A stretch of DNA of 64,000 nt, taken from the NCBI GenBank assembly GCA_031771865.1, contig JASISA010000026.1, positions 1,674,001 to 1,738,000 on the forward strand, in the 5' to 3' direction. Both the position numbers and the translations under genes were made by a program. The notes under the pieces are model-generated. The model made no database searches. It was not told the origin of the DNA and worked only from the letters and a program-made list of their open reading frames with translations. Each line of letters opens with the position of its first letter. The first letter of the stretch is position 1. Origin of the DNA: Nothophaeocryptopus gaeumannii. Taxonomy: Eukaryota; Ascomycota; Dothideomycetes; Mycosphaerellales; Mycosphaerellaceae. Below, piece by piece: positions 44,779 to 55,321 of the stretch.

Positions 44779-47297
44779 CGTACGTCAAGCCAAACTACGA
44801 AGAACCTTACACGGTTAGGTCGAGAGTGCCCGAAGGCTCTCGATCGACCAAGTCGGTCGGGAGAATATACTCAACGCGGCAGGACTGGCGGAGAGTTCTT
44901 TTGGATGGAGGGGCAAGTTTTTTAATGCTCATAGCTCCTCACATGCAAAGAGGTCCGTGCCGGTGAAGTTTGAGCTGTTGGGCTGGTTCTGCTTGCTCTC
45001 GAGGGTTGGAACACCAGCAGATGATAGAATTCGGTGTGGTGATTTCGATCATGTCGTTCTTGAGGCTTACAGTATCGTCCCTCTTGCACGGTGTTTTGCG
45101 TTGTCGATGCTGCTTTGTAGCCCTGAGGCAGGTGCAGGAGGAAACGGTCAGCCGTTGAAGCTGGGCTTGGCGGGCTTGCCTTCGCCGACAGCGACATTGC
45201 CAACCAACTCCCTGCAGACTCTCAAATACCTGGAGGAAAATCGTGAAGAGATACTTCACAATCTCCAAGTGTTTGTAAGCTCTAAGACCATATAGGTGCC
45301 GCGCTGCACGCTTGCGAGGCAAGAGCAGCCAGAAGCCAGTCTTAGCAGACTGCCGAGAATGCGCCCGTGAGTGATCACAGTGCAGCAGTCACGACCACGG
45401 TAACATCGCTTGAGACGACGGATCGAGACTCTCGCAGCATGCAGCATCGCTTGCGCTCTTCTCCACCGCTCCATGATTGCAGGACACCACGACCGGTCTA
45501 CACTCTCCGCGGTCCTACCCTGTGAAGCGGCGAACGGCGCTCCGAGCAGGTGGCGGAGAGCGAGAGAACCGCGCGTAGCAACCTGTCCGATCTGCCTACC
45601 ACGGCAATGAGAGCAGCATTCCAGAAACGATGTCCGACAGACCATGCTCCTTAGTCATGGGCACGGATTACGCCTTGTCCTACGATGGCGCACTTGACAA
45701 TCAAGGCGGCATCTGAGAGAAACGGCACGAACGGGCAACCGGGCAAGGTCATGAAGAGCAAGGAGGGCGATACATTCACGTTCACTTTGTCACATTCACG
45801 GGATGAATGACGACAGCAATGATGAACGGTCTGCAAAACCACTTGGAGTCCTACAACGTGACGGTCTGGAGCGAGAGCACTAGCGTGCGACGATCAACTG
45901 GGACAGGTTGCTCAACAGCAGAGGCCGACGGTCTCAACCAGGTTGCCTTGACGGGTCTGACTCTCGCCCTACTCAGCAACGCCTACTTCGTGCAAAGTTG
46001 CTGCCTTTGTCGCCAGCAATGACTCTACAGCAATCTGCAAGGCACGTTGGCTGCCGGCTGCCTCTGCTCGCGCTGCTGAGGAAATCCTTATGCGATGCAG
46101 CGTGGGCTGAGGGCTGAGGGCAGAGCGCCAAGCGCTCGTCTGCAAGCTCTGCAACTTGCGCACCATGGATCGCGCAGTGTCGCGTTCACCGTCCAGGCTC
46201 TGTGCACTTGTGTCAAACTGCATGGAATTTGAGTCCCCGCGCATGCGGTCATGGATGTCTTCTCTGACAAGTTGCTTGTGCATGTCAGGCAAACAGTCTC
46301 TTGAAATCATCCAGCGAACGCGATCCAGCGGCGCGCGAACAGCCTACTGAGGTCAAGAGAGCTTTTCGCAAGCTTGGTCTTTGTGCGAGAGCAATGAAGC
46401 TTGAGTCGACTGACGTGGCGCTGCAGACGAGGCGTGATTCCAACGAATGGCATGGCTCTTCGTGCGTAGCTACCGGACACGATGTGTGTCGAGGCTCAGC
46501 ATCGCGCTGAGGAACGCTTCTCTTTGCGCACACACAGATGTGTCTCTTTTCTGTGCTCGGTCTTGCTTCTTTTGCATCGGCGCGTGTCTGCTCTTTCTCT
46601 TGCGCCTTGATTCTTCCTCGCTGTTCGCAACAGAGTACTCCAGGTCCTTTTTCATGGCATTTCGATCGGGAGACGGGCCCAGGAGCGATGGGAGGATTCG
46701 GTGCGATGCATTCTGTCCAGCATCAAGACGCTTCTCATACGGTCGATAGATGGTACATGATACTCCAGAGCGCTTGAAAAAGAGCTTCCACTGCGGGAAT
46801 GAACATGATGTGGTTGAAGTACAGGAGGTGAAGTGGATGCGATCCGCTCAGCCTCCGAAAATCCGGCTGAAATGCATGTGGGTCCGTGCGCGATTGTTGT
46901 CCTCACGGCTGCGAAGCCTCGCGCTGATTCTCTACCAAGGCGTACCCTCGTACCTACATCAAAGAATAGGCTCGACGAGGGATCCCGCACTTCTGCGATG
47001 ACACTGCAGCCACGACGAGGCTTCAATATGATCAAGGCAGGACGCGCGGAACGAGAAGCCGACTGCACACGGCGAGCTTGGTCAGAAGCTCTCAGTCTCG
47101 CTGGCCGGCCCGGTGCATTGATCTTCTTTCAACCTTGGGACTTATGTTGGGTCCGGTCCCTACAGCGCGCAGTGAATCCAGTGAAGCACAATTGGACGGA
47201 TTGGAGTACGCATATATTTGCCTTCTCAGCTTAGCCAGATACACGCTTAGAGCTCATCTACATTCTCCATTGCCCGTACTAACTACTACTAACAAAG

Positions 47298-48114
47298 ATG
47301 GTTCATTTCTACGACTCAATCATACCAGAGCTGCAAGAATGGGCGCTTGAGCAGTCTATCTTCTTCATCGCCTCTGCGCCTTTGGCAGGAAAGCATGTCA
47401 ATCTGTCTCCCAAGGGACAGCCAGCATCCACTCTCACCATCTTCAACCCAAACTTCATTGGATATCTGGATGCAACCGGATCCGGCATCGAGACCGTCAG
47501 CCATTTGTACGAGAACGGGCGAGCAACGATCATGTTCTGCAGCTTCGACAAATCTCCGCGTATCATGAGGTGGTTCTGCAGAGGCAGAGTTCTCGAAGTC
47601 GACCATCCGGAGTATAAGGACTGGCTGAAGAAAATGGGCAAAGAGGAGTATCCTGCTATGAGAGGCATTGTTCTCCTGGACGTTTGGAAGGGTAAGGAGC
47701 CCGATGCAGATGAGACGCAGCTGTACACTGATCCTTACAGTCCAAACCTCGTGCGGCTATGCCGTGCCACTTCTGTCGCAGATGGAAGACGCGGAGAATG
47801 GACCATCTGGAATCTTTCAGGATCGCAAGACACTTGAAGGCTGGGGACGGAAGGGCATCAACACGATGGGCTCATATCGAGCGAAGATGAACTCCCAGAG
47901 CTTGGATGGACTGCCAGGTCTGAGGACCGCGATGAAGGAGAAGGGCGAGCCCATCCTCATCCGCCAAATTGTGCACACGCTTAGACGATGCACGATGCAG
48001 CGGCAAGCCATGCTGCTAGGTGCTGTGCTAGCAATGCTCGCGTTGACTTTGATGCAGACCATCGTGAGTACCCTGGATCTGGAAGTGCCTTTCGCTCTAA
48101 ATGCCATACGATGA
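47298..48114 (+). CDS. Pyridoxamine-phosphate-oxidase-like FMN-binding protein (two exons)
   Basis: Exons 47298-47691 and 47741-48114 (49-nt intron, donor GGTAAGG) give 255 aa. The split-barrel part reads SAPLAGKHVNLSPKGQPAST, then FIGYLDATGSGIETVSHLYE and ATIMFCSFDKSPRIMRWFCR. After the intron it continues VQTSCGYAVPLLSQM and SLDGLPGLRTAM. This matches the fungal pyridoxamine 5'-phosphate oxidase-like family, whose members bind FMN or heme-like cofactors; the true substrate is unknown. The C-terminus contains a hydrophobic helix (AMLLGAVLAMLALTLMQTIV), so it may be membrane anchored. Without splicing the frame would lose the conserved VQTSCGYAVP block. Confidence 0.88.
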
Positions 48115-48280
48115 TTTCGAGCTGGCGCAGTTGGCTTCGTCTGTATTACGGCTCCGCATTTCTGCTCAATTCGCAACAGCTTGTTGTGTTGCTACTCGGT
48201 CTCTCTGCGAACTCTCTCTGCGAACTGATCCTTGGAGAACATCCACAGTTCGATTACGTTAGCAGGGTCTTTGCTCCTCA

Positions 48281-48318
48281 GGCAGAGCCCTGTTCATGAC
48301 TAAGGGTCATATCAACTT
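48281..48318. repeat. Left terminal inverted repeat (38 bp)
   Basis: It begins GGCAGAGCCCTGTTCATGAC and ends GTCATATCAACTT. All 38 bases match the reverse complement of 52984-53021. Confidence 0.95.
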
Positions 48319-48649
48319 CATAGTGTCACGTTACTTTGACCTCAAATCTACCAACCTCAGTTACACTAATATGGCCCTTTCTCATCTATACAGGCGTCGC
48401 TATCGCCTAAAACACTCGCAGCGCACTCGCAGACGGCCTGCGCGGCTTGCTGTTGTTATGAAGCAGTCATAGCTGGACAATAGCAGGCTGCGTAGGCCGT
48501 ATTGCTATTTTGAACTGATGCTATTGTAAGTACTACTATTGTCCTTTTCACTCGCAGCACTCGTATATCTACTCTTTCTTTTCCTTTGCTTACTATCTTA
48601 GCTACATCAACATTCTCCCCGTCAAAACTACAAGAATACTACTGCCGCG

Positions 48650-49329
48650 ATGTCTCAATTCCGCCAACCAACCACTACTACCACCACCGACTTCTGGCAT
48701 GTCGAAGACTATCATGGAACGAGTGGGTAGCCAGCAGCGAGTCTACCAATAGCAAGGAGCGCAAGTCAGCTTTGAACAATTTGCGGAAGTTTGATACGGC
48801 TGGCCGTATCACGGAGACTAATGAAGGTGAGTTAATTGACCCGTAGCTATTTGAATCTACTCGCAGACACACTCGTAGGCAAAGCCGCTCTATCCCTTGC
48901 CCGTGGTGCGAGTGCAAGAAGAATCCGCAGCCCTGTATGGTGTTCAAAGACCGTGGAGATCTTGCGTGTGCCTATTGCAAGCGGCATGGAAAGTCTGGCT
49001 GCCTTGCCAATGAAGCCAAGGCTGAAGATGAAGACGAAGATGAAGATGAAGATGAGGAGATGGAGGATGTCGACGAAGGTGGTGTGCTTGTCGAGCCTGC
49101 GAGTGCTGTGAGTGCTGCGAGTGGAGAGACTGCTGGTCTGCGTGCTGAGAACGAGAGCCTAAAGACTAAGGTTACTGATTTGGAGGCTCGTTTGGTTGCC
49201 ATTGAGGCTAAAGTGTCTAGTCTTGACACTGAGATGGAGGCTGCTCGTCGTGCTGGCTTTGTGGGCTTTCGTCTCGGCGCCTTTGAGAGTAGCTTGGTAG
49301 ACAAGACTACCGGCAAACCTTGGTACTAG
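48650..49329 (+). pseudogene. Transposon gene A: Cys-rich and coiled-coil protein, frame disrupted
   Basis: ATG at 48650 begins MSQFRQPTTTTTTDFWHVED, then meets a stop. The sequence continues sensibly one frame over (WNEWVASSESTNSKERKSAL, NNLRKFDTAGRITETNE) up to a GTGAGT donor at 48827. After an acceptor formed by CTACTCGCAG (48864 region) a third phase reads IPCPWCECKKNPQPCMVFKD and GDLACAYCKRHGKSGC, a probable zinc-binding cluster. An acidic stretch follows, then a leucine-rich coiled coil (LRAENESLKTKVTDLEARLV) to a stop at 49329. At least one frameshift is needed to join these parts. Role unknown; it may be a DNA-binding accessory protein of the transposon. Confidence 0.6.
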
Positions 49330-49437
49330 ATAGCAGTGTCAAAATACGAGTGCTGCGAGTGCCTGAACCTGAACTCTGCGAGTGCCTGAACCTGAACTCC
49401 ATTCCTACATACGAGATATATCTACCAACTAAAGAAA

Positions 49438-51114
49438 TTAATTACCCTTCATCGACCTTGTCTTCCGCGTTGACGGCTCCACAACCAGCTTCTTCCTTGG
49501 CTTCTTGATATGCGTCTGGGCTGGTTCAGCAAGTGTTGGAGGTGCTGGATCAGCTACAGTTGTTGGAGGTGCTGGTTCAGCTACAGTTGTTGGAGGTGTT
49601 GGTTCAGCAACAGGCACTGATTCTACCTGCTCCAGCGGAGCAGCGACTTGCTGCTGTATAGCCTCCTCAACAAACAACGACACCTCTGTCTGCTCAATAA
49701 TAGTATCCAGCCTCTCCGAAAAAGTATCGCGAGTTGGTTCTACGACCTCATAATCTTCTTCAACAATAGGAGCCTTGGGTTCCTTCTTGACGAACCATTC
49801 ACTCGGCGAGTCAAAGCTAAAACTACTGCTTGATTGATCGCTAGCCTCGCTGGTTAGATCAATGATCTCTGCACCAGCCGGAATGCGATAAGGACGTACC
49901 GATAGACCAGCGTTGCCTTTAGTAGGTGATGGAGGCGACAATTCACTGCTGGCCTGGCGTTTGTGTCCACTCGCAGCAGTACTCGTAGCAGCACTCGCAG
50001 CAGCCTCGCGAGCCGCGTATGCCAACGTTGAAGAAGTCAACTGCGCACGGCGAAAGACTGCGGCCCGCGGCGAATTGTGTAGCGGGTCACTCGTATCCGC
50101 ATTGGTAGTACTCGTAGTAGATTTGGCTGGACTCGTAGTACTGTCGTCCTGATCCGCTATTCCGCGTTGGCCGACTGGTTTCGTATTCCAGCGTCTGACC
50201 CGATTGACGAGAATTACTACCTTGATATGGACTGTCGCATTCAATGCTGACCATGGACTGCGATGAAATGGCAATAGCATCTCTTCGAGGTCATCCGATA
50301 GTAGATTGGTGTCTGCTGGGCGGATTGGTTCGTTGGTATCCTCATCAAAAGATACACAAAGGAAGGAGTCTTGATGCGGGTGTATTAACCATTGCTGTAA
50401 AGTTAGTCCAGCAGCCGGAACAATAACAGTAGAATAGAGCCAGTTCCTACGCATGTCTTCGTTGCGGCTCGGCAGCATATCAACCATATGTTGATAAGTA
50501 TCAAAAGCCGTCCAGTCGCCATCTTTGTATAAGCTCCGGTTCATCGTAGTGCCAAACATCCGGAGTTGACAACGCTGAAGCCTTTTGCTTCTTGTTCTTC
50601 GGCGTACGAATATTGACAAGCACTGTAAAAGCCTCGCACCGAAAGTGAATCTCTCGGCGTTGGGCTTTACCCTTGCCCTTGCCCTTGGATAAAGAGGTAG
50701 ATAGTGGTGCACTCGCACTCGCACTCGTAGGAGCTGGCGATGCAGCTGGACGAGAGATCTTGCGGTTAGTAGAAGCCTTAGGACTGAGGGGATCAATACC
50801 AGCGTTGCCAATATTGCGGCTGTGTGACTTCTTATTCTGCTGAAGAACGGTGTTACCACGGTTCGAAGAGGTAGTGCCGAAACCTTGAAAGCCAGTATAT
50901 GTACTAGAGGCTCCAGCTCCAACAGCGCACTCGCAGCACTCGTAGCTGCTGGCCGTGCTGCTAGTAGTGGAGAGGATATGAGAGGCCCGTTATCTTCTCG
51001 GTAATGAGGATTGTGCACAAGGCAATAGGGGCATCGGAAAACGTTGCCAAGATCACAGTGATATATCACTTGCTTCTTGGACTGCGCACAGAACTTAGTC
51101 CACTTAAGATCCAT
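49438..51114 (-). pseudogene. Transposon gene B: long Ser/Pro-rich protein with a SUMO-interaction-like motif, frameshifted
   Basis: A continuous minus-strand frame of 558 codons runs from ATG 51114, but not all of it is natural. The start (YHCDLGNVFRCPYCLVHNPH) has a CxxC. Between about 50980 and 50550 another phase reads far better: STYTGFQGFGTTSSNRGN, SHSRNIGNAGIDPLSPKAST, REIHFRCEAFTVLVNIRTPK. The original phase resumes with LYKDGDWTAFDTYQHMVDML and MRRNWLYSTVIVPAAGLTLQ. Two compensating frameshifts are therefore likely. The second half is disordered and contains AGAEIIDLTSE, a typical SUMO-interaction motif, then a basic tail (KKPRKKLVVEPSTRKTRS). Motif copies (CGAGTGC) lie within the coding sequence and encode Ala-Ser-Ala runs. 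Confidence 0.55.
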
Positions 51115-51144
51115 TGTTGAAGAAGGAGGTAACGCTGAATACCC

Positions 51145-52898
51145 TTAAAGTGGCTGACCAGCAGCCTCAAATACTGCTCTAGTTCGGTCACTCGGCTGCC
51201 TCTGTGTACTAGCAGTAGGCGTTTCAAACTCCGGCAGATCTCCGCCATTGTTGACATACTCATGCGCTGCAGTGCGGAGGTGATGGTATGCATGAACATG
51301 CAGCTTTTGCGGCCCAGGCAATGCTGATTCCTCACCACCATGAAACATGATTGGATAGCCGCTAGTATGAAGCATATCATTACACCACTCGAGAGATATT
51401 GGAGGTAGATATGCGAGCAAATCTGCGAATAGAATCAGCTGGAGTGAACTACTAAGTTCCAGCTTACAGCATCCCCTGCGAGCCTGCGAGTGCCGCTGCG
51501 AGTAACATGGGCAGCTACGAGTGCCTAGCTACGAGTGGCTCCGGCAGTTACGAGTGTGCACACCGCTACTTACCAAACTCTGCAATCTTGTCAACCCATT
51601 GCTGTAAAACCGGATCTTCAGTATCCAGTAAATGCCCGTAGAAGTCACCGCCGTGAAGCTCCGGATAGTCGTAGAGATTGTTGGGCTCTCCAGCTACATG
51701 CTTAGCAACTGTCTGTTCGTTGTGCTTACGGATTGTATGAGTATTCCAGCAGTGTACAAACTCTCCAGTTGTATACCTCATTACAGGGATGTAGATTGCG
51801 AGCCAGGCAATACGATCTGCTTTAAGAGCTGCGTTATAATGCCCTTCCTCTCGGAGTTGATTGAAATAGTCTCTCCAGCGGTTGAATACTGACTTTGCTG
51901 CCTCGCCCCACTAGTGCTCAATAGTCTGACTTCCTTTGCTTGTTGTATACTAGAAGGCATCGCTGAAAGTGATATGTTCGCTAGCAAAGGTGCTCACGTA
52001 GGAGAAGATGTGCGTCCGCAAGCATTGGAGTTTCAACGCCCTGATCAGATCGTATGATATTAGGCATACGGCCGGCCTTGTAGATCGTGATGATGTACTG
52101 TGCAAAAACCGAGAACTTGGTCTTAGCTAGCGGCCCAACAAAGTACCAGATAATCTTCCTTGAAAAGACGTCGATACAGGCGTAGATCGAGCATCCATAA
52201 TTAGCCAGCTTACAAAAAGCATCAGTAGAGTATACATTATCAGCTCCTCGAGCTTGAGGCCTTACGCTACGAGGTTTACTGCGTTTACCAGGTCGACGGC
52301 TCTCAAAAGCTGCTGGCACCTTGGCACGGGCAATACGGAAGATGCGGTCTCTACGAGTGATCAGCGAGTGCAGCCTACGAGTGCGAGTGCCTGAGTGAAT
52401 GAATACAAAGGCGTACCTGCCAATGAAGTGCCATTTCTCACGAATAGTTTGGGCCAACTTGCGATATCCAAAGTCCTGTGCAGCACCATGCCCAAGCACA
52501 TGGTCCAATGCCTCGCTAATAGCGGCATCCACCTCTTCAGAAGATTCTGCTGGATACCTCTTATATAGGCCTATATCACGCCTCAACCGCTGATATTGTA
52601 TGAGGGAGATATTGTAGCCATCTGCCTGTAGATACTGAACTTCCCTCTCATCTTTGTACGAGTACAGCCAGAAACGCTCAATAATACGGGCTCTGAGGGC
52701 ATTGTCTACCTGTAGAGGAGCCTGTCGAATACGAGCACCCCACTGCTTCAGCCTCCTCTTCAGAGTCTTGACAGATATATCAATATCGTAGTAGGTTCGT
52801 AGATTATCGCATATCGCAGTGTATTCGCGTCGGTCAAAGAAGATCCAGTGCTCAATCTGGGCTCGCACGGGCTCGAGGTCAACGGTATGAGGCGCCAT
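51145..52898 (-). pseudogene. Transposon integrase (rve/DDE), disrupted by a frameshift and two TAG codons
   Basis: Exon 1 (52898-52417) starts MAPHTVDLEPVRAQIEHWIF and contains a helix-turn-helix-like region (YDIDISVKTLKRRLKQWGAR). A 66-nt intron built largely of CACTCG motifs joins to exon 2 at 52350: RIFRIARAKVP, then YSTDAFCKLANYGCSIYACI (first Asp), DVFSRKIIWYFVG, and IIRSDQGVETPMLAD (second Asp). A frameshift near 52000 is followed by EHITFSDAF, TAG (51950-51952), YTTSKGSQTIEH (probable catalytic Glu), TAG (51911-51913), WGEAAKSVFNRWRDYF. Both TAGs sit where Trp is expected. A second intron (51573-51423) is also full of the motif, and the last exon reads LLAYLPPISLEWCNDMLHTS to a stop at 51145. 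Confidence 0.8.
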
Positions 52899-52983
52899 AT
52901 GCACTTGCGAGTGCAGGTACGAGTGTAGGCACGAGTGTAGGGCAATATAACGAGTGTAGATAAGAGTGTGGAAGCCGAGGCGA

Positions 52984-53021
52984 AAGTTGATATGACCCTT
53001 AGTCATGAACAGGGCTCTGCC
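52984..53021. repeat. Right terminal inverted repeat (38 bp)
   Basis: It is the exact reverse complement of 48281-48318. Just inside it (about 52905-52970) are four copies of CGAGTG-type motifs. Its last base is followed by CTCA, matching the left flank. Confidence 0.95.
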
Positions 53022-53196
53022 CTCACCCCAAGCTCTCCGCAGTCAAGCTTGTGCCGATACCGAGGGTCATCCTGAAGCGGCTATGTTTATCAGCAATATT
53101 CCGAGTCAGTAAGTTGGACCTGATCTCTTATACTTCTTGTTCAGTTCAATGTCAAGAGAATCTTCTTGCCTGGGAAGCCCATTGGAATACTCAATC

Positions 53197-55321
53197 ATGG
53201 CGGCAGATCCAACAAGACCGATTCGAATTGCAGGTATGCAGATTCACGATCTATGTTAATTTGAGCATTCACTAACATTCACAGGCGTATCTGGCTCTGT
53301 GTCAGATCGCCGCAAGGCAATGGCACAGCTTGCTGCGAACCATCCAAACGACCCGATCGATGTCTTCATTGGCGATTGGATGAGCGAAGCCAACATGAGT
53401 AAATCAGCTCGGATCTAAGACTTGGGACCGAAGAATTGACCGAACATGGTCCACAGCATCCAGAGGTGTTCTGAAGTCTGGACGCGACTCTGGTACCTCA
53501 AGTGTGGAATCGTTTGCCAGCATTAGCCCTCCGAGCGCCAGCGATGCATACGAGCCAACGTACGTTCTCTGGGTTGGATACTCTGTTCGTATCGGGGGAT
53601 TGCTGACCCTTCTCGCTTGTCAAAACCAGATTCGTTGAAGCCCTCGAGCCTGCACTCGCCAACATCGCCAAATATCGAATCAAAGTAGCCGTCAATGCTG
53701 GCGCCTCCGACACGGAACGCTTGCACCGAGTCGTCACCGACATGGCCAGATCAAAGGGACTGGACCTGAAGGTAGCTTGGATCAGCGGAGACGAAGTCTT
53801 CCCAGCAGTACAAAAGGCAAGAAAAGATAATAGCAGCAAGTTCGAGAACGTCTCTACAGGAGAGATTCTGGACGACTGGAAATACGAACCCTTGTACGCT
53901 CAAGCATACCTAGGAGGCTTGGGCATCGCAGCTGCATTCGCAAAAGGAGCAGACATCGTTGTGTGCGGACGAGTAAGCGACGCAAGCCCCGTGATAGGAG
54001 CAGCATACTGGTGGCACGGCTGGGAACGAGATCAGATTCAAGAGCTAGCGAACGCATTTGTCGCAGGACACTTGATTGAATGCAGTAACTACGTGTGCGG
54101 CGGCAACTTCACTGGTTTCAAGAGCTTGGAGACGAAAGGCTGGCATGATATTGGATACCCGATTGCGGAGATCGCAAGGAGTGGACAAACGATCATCACG
54201 AAATCGAAGCTAGGAGGTGGGGAGGTTAGCACGCAGACGTGTTCGAGTCAGTTGCTGTACGAAATTCAAGGGCCGTGGTACTTCAACTCGGACGTCACTG
54301 CGATCCTGGATGAGCTGTGGTTCGAGCAGGTCGGCACGGATCGAGTTGCATTGAGAGGCGTGAAGGGCGACTTGCCGCCTCCTACGACCAAGATCGGGAT
54401 TACAGCCAAAGGAGGCTATCAAGCTGAAATGCATTGGTTCCTCTGTGGACTGGACATCAAAGAGAAAGCGAGCATGATCGAGACGCAACTCCGCCACGAG
54501 CTCAAGCCCTATTCCGACAAATTCACCAAAATGGACTTCACGATCAACGGCTCCGCAGCAGAGAACCCGATCAATCAGAACGAAGCGACCGTGGACTTTA
54601 GAGTCTTCGCTCAAGCAGCTAACGAGAAAGATCTGGCTCCTACGAAGTTTTTGAAGCCTTGCATTGACCCTATTATGGAAGGATACCCAGGCGCTACATT
54701 TCATTTGGACACTCGACAAGGTCTTCCGAAACCAATCTATGAGTACTACGTCACGCTTCTCCCGCAGGCGAATGTCAAGCACGAAGTTCATCTTTGGGAT
54801 GGCGGGAGTTTTGAGGTTCCCCCACCGCTTCGGACAAGGACGTATTCGAAACAGCAGCCTAGTCAACCGGATACGCACGGTGTGAGCACGACGGATTGGG
54901 GCCAGACGGTCAGAGGGCCGATGGGATGGATAGTCCACGCAAGAAGTGGAGACAAGGGAAGTAATGCCAACGTTGGATTTTGGGTGAGGTCTCAGGATCA
55001 ATGGGATTGGTTGCGCAGCCTTCTATCTATCAACGCGATCAAGGTGCTTTTGGCGGAGGAGTATAAGGGGAAGAAGATCGTAAGTGCATCGCTCTCCTGG
55101 TCCGAGGGGTGTGGATGGAGGAGAGTGCCGACTGATTGTTTGCGCAGGACCGCTTTGAGCTGCCGAATATGTACGCCGTGCATTTCCTCTTGCATGACCA
55201 CCTGGATCGGGGCGTGAGCTGTTCGAGTTCATACGACTTCCTAGGCAAGAATGTTGCGGAGTATCTGAGGGCGAAACATGTGGATTTGCCGGTCAGGTTC
55301 TTGAATAGGGGGAAACTATGA
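53197..55321 (+). CDS. AtuA-like (DUF1446) protein (five exons)
   Basis: The 625-aa product comes from exons 53197-53233, 53285-53398, 53457-53559, 53630-55079 and 55148-55321. The N-terminus reads MAADPTRPIRIAGVSGSVSD then PIDVFIGDWMSEANMTSRG. The core includes KVAVNAGASDTERLHRVV, LGGLGIAAAFAKGADIVVCG, RVSDASPVIGAAYWWHGW and SKLGGGEVSTQTCSSQLLYE. The C-terminal small domain has VHARSGDKGSNANVGFWVRS and FELPNMYAVHFLLHDHLDRG. In bacteria AtuA belongs to acyclic terpene utilisation; the fungal substrate is unknown. All junctions are canonical and the exon sum keeps frame. The start lies only 175 bp from the transposon end, so promoter sequence may have been displaced. Confidence 0.93.

Larger units (their letters stand above)
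43651..47297. other. Gene-poor region of 3.6 kb
   Basis: No confident gene is seen. Open frames of 90-140 codons occur in all phases at similar density, which suggests chance. Two weak items are listed separately: a possible secreted peptide at 44156-44335 and the second copy of an 81-bp repeat. The end of the region holds the promoter of the gene at 47298. Confidence 0.4.
48281..53021. mobile_element. DDE-integrase DNA transposon with 38-bp TIRs
   Basis: The element is 4741 bp. Both ends carry a perfect 38-bp inverted repeat beginning GGCAGAGCCCTGTTCATGAC. The left flank ends CTCA and the right flank begins CTCA, a probable 4-bp target duplication. Inside lie an integrase gene (minus), a long gene with a SUMO-interaction-like motif (minus) and a zinc-knuckle/coiled-coil gene (plus). 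All three show disrupted frames. About 35 copies of CACTCGYAG or its complement are spread over the element, including both subterminal regions. An rve-type integrase plus a 4-bp duplication is reminiscent of Ginger-like elements, but the TIR does not start TGT, so I do not assign a superfamily. Perfect TIRs suggest fairly recent movement despite the decayed genes. Confidence 0.9.

Noticed and set aside
49960..50005. CRISPR-like spaced repeats in the transposon
   Set aside because: Spacing is irregular, repeats are 8-9 bases and occur on both strands; the genome is eukaryotic.
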